Source: Deltaproteobacteria bacterium
GTDB taxonomy: Bacteria > Myxococcota > Myxococcia > SLRQ01
DNA: 64,000 nucleotides
NCBI GenBank assembly: GCA_029210625.1
Contig: JARGFU010000009.1
Location: forward strand, 62,001 to 126,000
Direction of reading: 5' to 3'
The number at the start of each line of letters is the position of its first letter. Position 1 is the stretch's first letter. Made by a program: the position numbers and the translations under genes. The notes under the pieces were generated by a model, which made no database searches, had not been told where the DNA came from, and worked only from the letters and a program-made list of their open reading frames with translations. Below, in pieces: positions 63,701-64,000 of the stretch.

Positions 63701-64000
63701 CGTCGCGCCCGCGGGTGGGCTCTTCGCGAACGATCTCTGGGTCACCCTCGGCTGCGCCGACGGTGGTGGCACCGGCTGCGCCGCCATCCACTACACCACC
63801 GATGGCAACATCCCCACGGCCACCTCGCCGGTGGTGACGGGGCCGGTGGCGCTCACCGCCGACACCCGCCTGCGGGCGGTGGCCTTCGATGGGGTGCTCA
63901 ACCAGAGCAACTTCATCGACGAGAGCTACACCTTCGATCGCAGCGCGCCGCAGACCGTCGCCACTCCGGCGGGAGGCATCTACGCCTCCGCCCAGTCCGT
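60747..64000 (+). CDS. Repeat lipoprotein with chitobiase-C-terminal-like modules (3' end outside window)
   Basis: The frame is open to the window edge (1084 codons). It starts at ATG 60747 after AAGGGAGAGG. A lipoprotein signal (LVLCVTALAAC) is followed by 12 complete modules and part of a 13th, each about 83 residues: (A/P)P-T-T-A-S-P-A-G-G-x-(F/Y)...TLxCDDGxGSGC-AIHYTLDGSxPTTxSPxYxxPxxIxxDTTLRFFSVDxAGNxEx. The HYTLDGS-P...SP-Y core is that of CHB_HEX_C (FN3-like) modules. Each carries a Cys pair (C-D-D-x(4)-G-C), probably a disulfide. It should form a long extracellular stalk; an enzymatic or binding domain may lie beyond the edge. Confidence 0.9.
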   Translation, partial: MLVRRVSFAATLVLCVTALAACGPRSAAVDGTPPRTTPDPVGGIFDAEVTVTLSCDDADGDGCATTHYTLDGSVPTTSSSSYSEPLALTETTTLNFFSVDAAGNAEGVQSHTYVIEYPPPADTEPPSTLALPAGDIYAHSVAVALACDDGAGSGCASTHYTLDGSDPDASSPVYGVPLNLNRDTVLKFLSVDEAGNTEAVQTEEYVIDLRAPITHVDPPGGDFASTRTVTLTCDDDTGSGCLETRFTLDGSRPDPSSTLYTAPFDVSADTTLSFYSVDQAGNAEEVQTLEFRVDGDAPVTTASQGGGWFLSTQILTLACDDGGGVGCLAIHYTLDGSAPGLGSPTYVTPLVIATDTEVRFFSVDAVGNEEAPRSVLFRFDAQAPTTTATPAGGRFAGTQTLTLACDDGAGSGCADTYYTVDGSPVSNASPVYTGPLTITADTTVQFFSMDQVGNAAGVRFLDFQIDTQAPVTTASLSGGLYTADQTLELACDDGSGVGCAAIHFTLDGSAPDLASPIYTGALLITVDTTVRFFSVDLVGNAEAPRSESFTFDRIAPTTTASPAGGLFTSAPSVSLACDDGGGSGCAAIHYTLDGSLPTTASPVHAGPISISADTTLRFFALDQAGNAEAVQTETYTVDGAAPTVSASPVGGLFNNDVLVVLSCDDGVGSGCATIHYTLDGNPPTTASPVYTGAFTLTSSGRVRALGVDQAGNVGPVLTETYNLDTTPPATVASPAGGEYAAAQTVSLSCTDPFGCAAIHFTLDGSLPTTASPTYGAPLNIASDTLLRFFAVDTAGNAEGAVSETYLIDTTAPSLSMAPAGGLFGTEVWVSVTCDDGGGTGCAAIHYTTDGTPPTTGSPLYVGPVSISTDTTLRALGVDRVGNQSVPMTQQFTIDRTPPVTVVAPAGGAYAAAQNVALSCSDASGCLAIYFTLDGSLPTTGSTLYTSPLNISADTTLRFFGVDLAGNAEGVVSHSYRIDATAPTLTVAPAGGLFANDLWVTLGCADGGGTGCAAIHYTTDGNIPTATSPVVTGPVALTADTRLRAVAFDGVLNQSNFIDESYTFDRSAPQTVATPAGGIYASAQS

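Overview
The window is a stretch of very GC-rich (roughly 70 %) bacterial chromosome, almost fully coding, on both strands. Gene content and style (many lipoproteins with Cys-rich or immunoglobulin-like repeats, cyclic-nucleotide and MshEN signalling proteins, small ribbon-helix-helix-like paralogues, a PolA-like polymerase without the 5' nuclease, branched-chain acyl-CoA catabolism) suggest a myxobacterium-like deltaproteobacterium (Myxococcota or relative). No rRNA, tRNA, CRISPR array, prophage or transposase was seen. This affiliation is an inference from gene content, not from a marker-gene tree.

Left part (1-20.4 kb): an edge-truncated secreted metallopeptidase-like protein, then housekeeping genes mutS, yciO-like, xerC/D, scpA and scpB. 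Next is a 1090-residue frame joining an RluB-type pseudouridine synthase to a HEAT-repeat lipoprotein, then a TPR protein with two cyclic-nucleotide-binding domains and a free-standing MshEN (c-di-GMP-type) protein. Leftward genes follow: a phosphoesterase lipoprotein, a ChaN-like protein and a large membrane TPR protein.

Middle part (20.5-31.9 kb), more accessory: a TonB-dependent receptor coupled to a lipoprotein made only of a 5'-nucleotidase C-terminal domain; two small ribbon-helix-helix-like paralogues, the second in an operon with a small secreted protein; a choice-of-anchor lipoprotein; a very Cys-rich repeat lipoprotein; an exonuclease/polymerase with a degenerate trypsin-fold partner; and a candidate small RNA ending at a leftward terminator.

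31.9-50.5 kb: tilS, ftsH, folP and glmM (a common bacterial neighbourhood), zinc-ribbon and winged-helix-like membrane proteins, an SppA-type peptidase coupled to a tandem-domain class III cyclase, and a leftward operon of a radical SAM enzyme carrying repeated VAEAAPPP(F/Y)D motifs plus a PEGA-like domain, a FecR-like protein and a CHASE2 adenylate cyclase. mrp follows rightward. The radical SAM operon is the best candidate for something undescribed.

50.7-60.6 kb: a rightward acyl-CoA block (3-hydroxyacyl-CoA dehydrogenase, enoyl-CoA hydratase, two acyl-CoA dehydrogenases, split methylmalonyl-CoA mutase, HMG-CoA lyase), consistent with branched-chain amino acid and short-chain fatty acid breakdown. 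The right edge is an open-ended lipoprotein with at least twelve repeats of a chitobiase-C-terminal-like module.

No gap longer than about 300 bases lacks a gene. Several genes have a promoter-like -10 only 6-10 bases before the start codon, suggesting that short or absent 5' leaders are common here.
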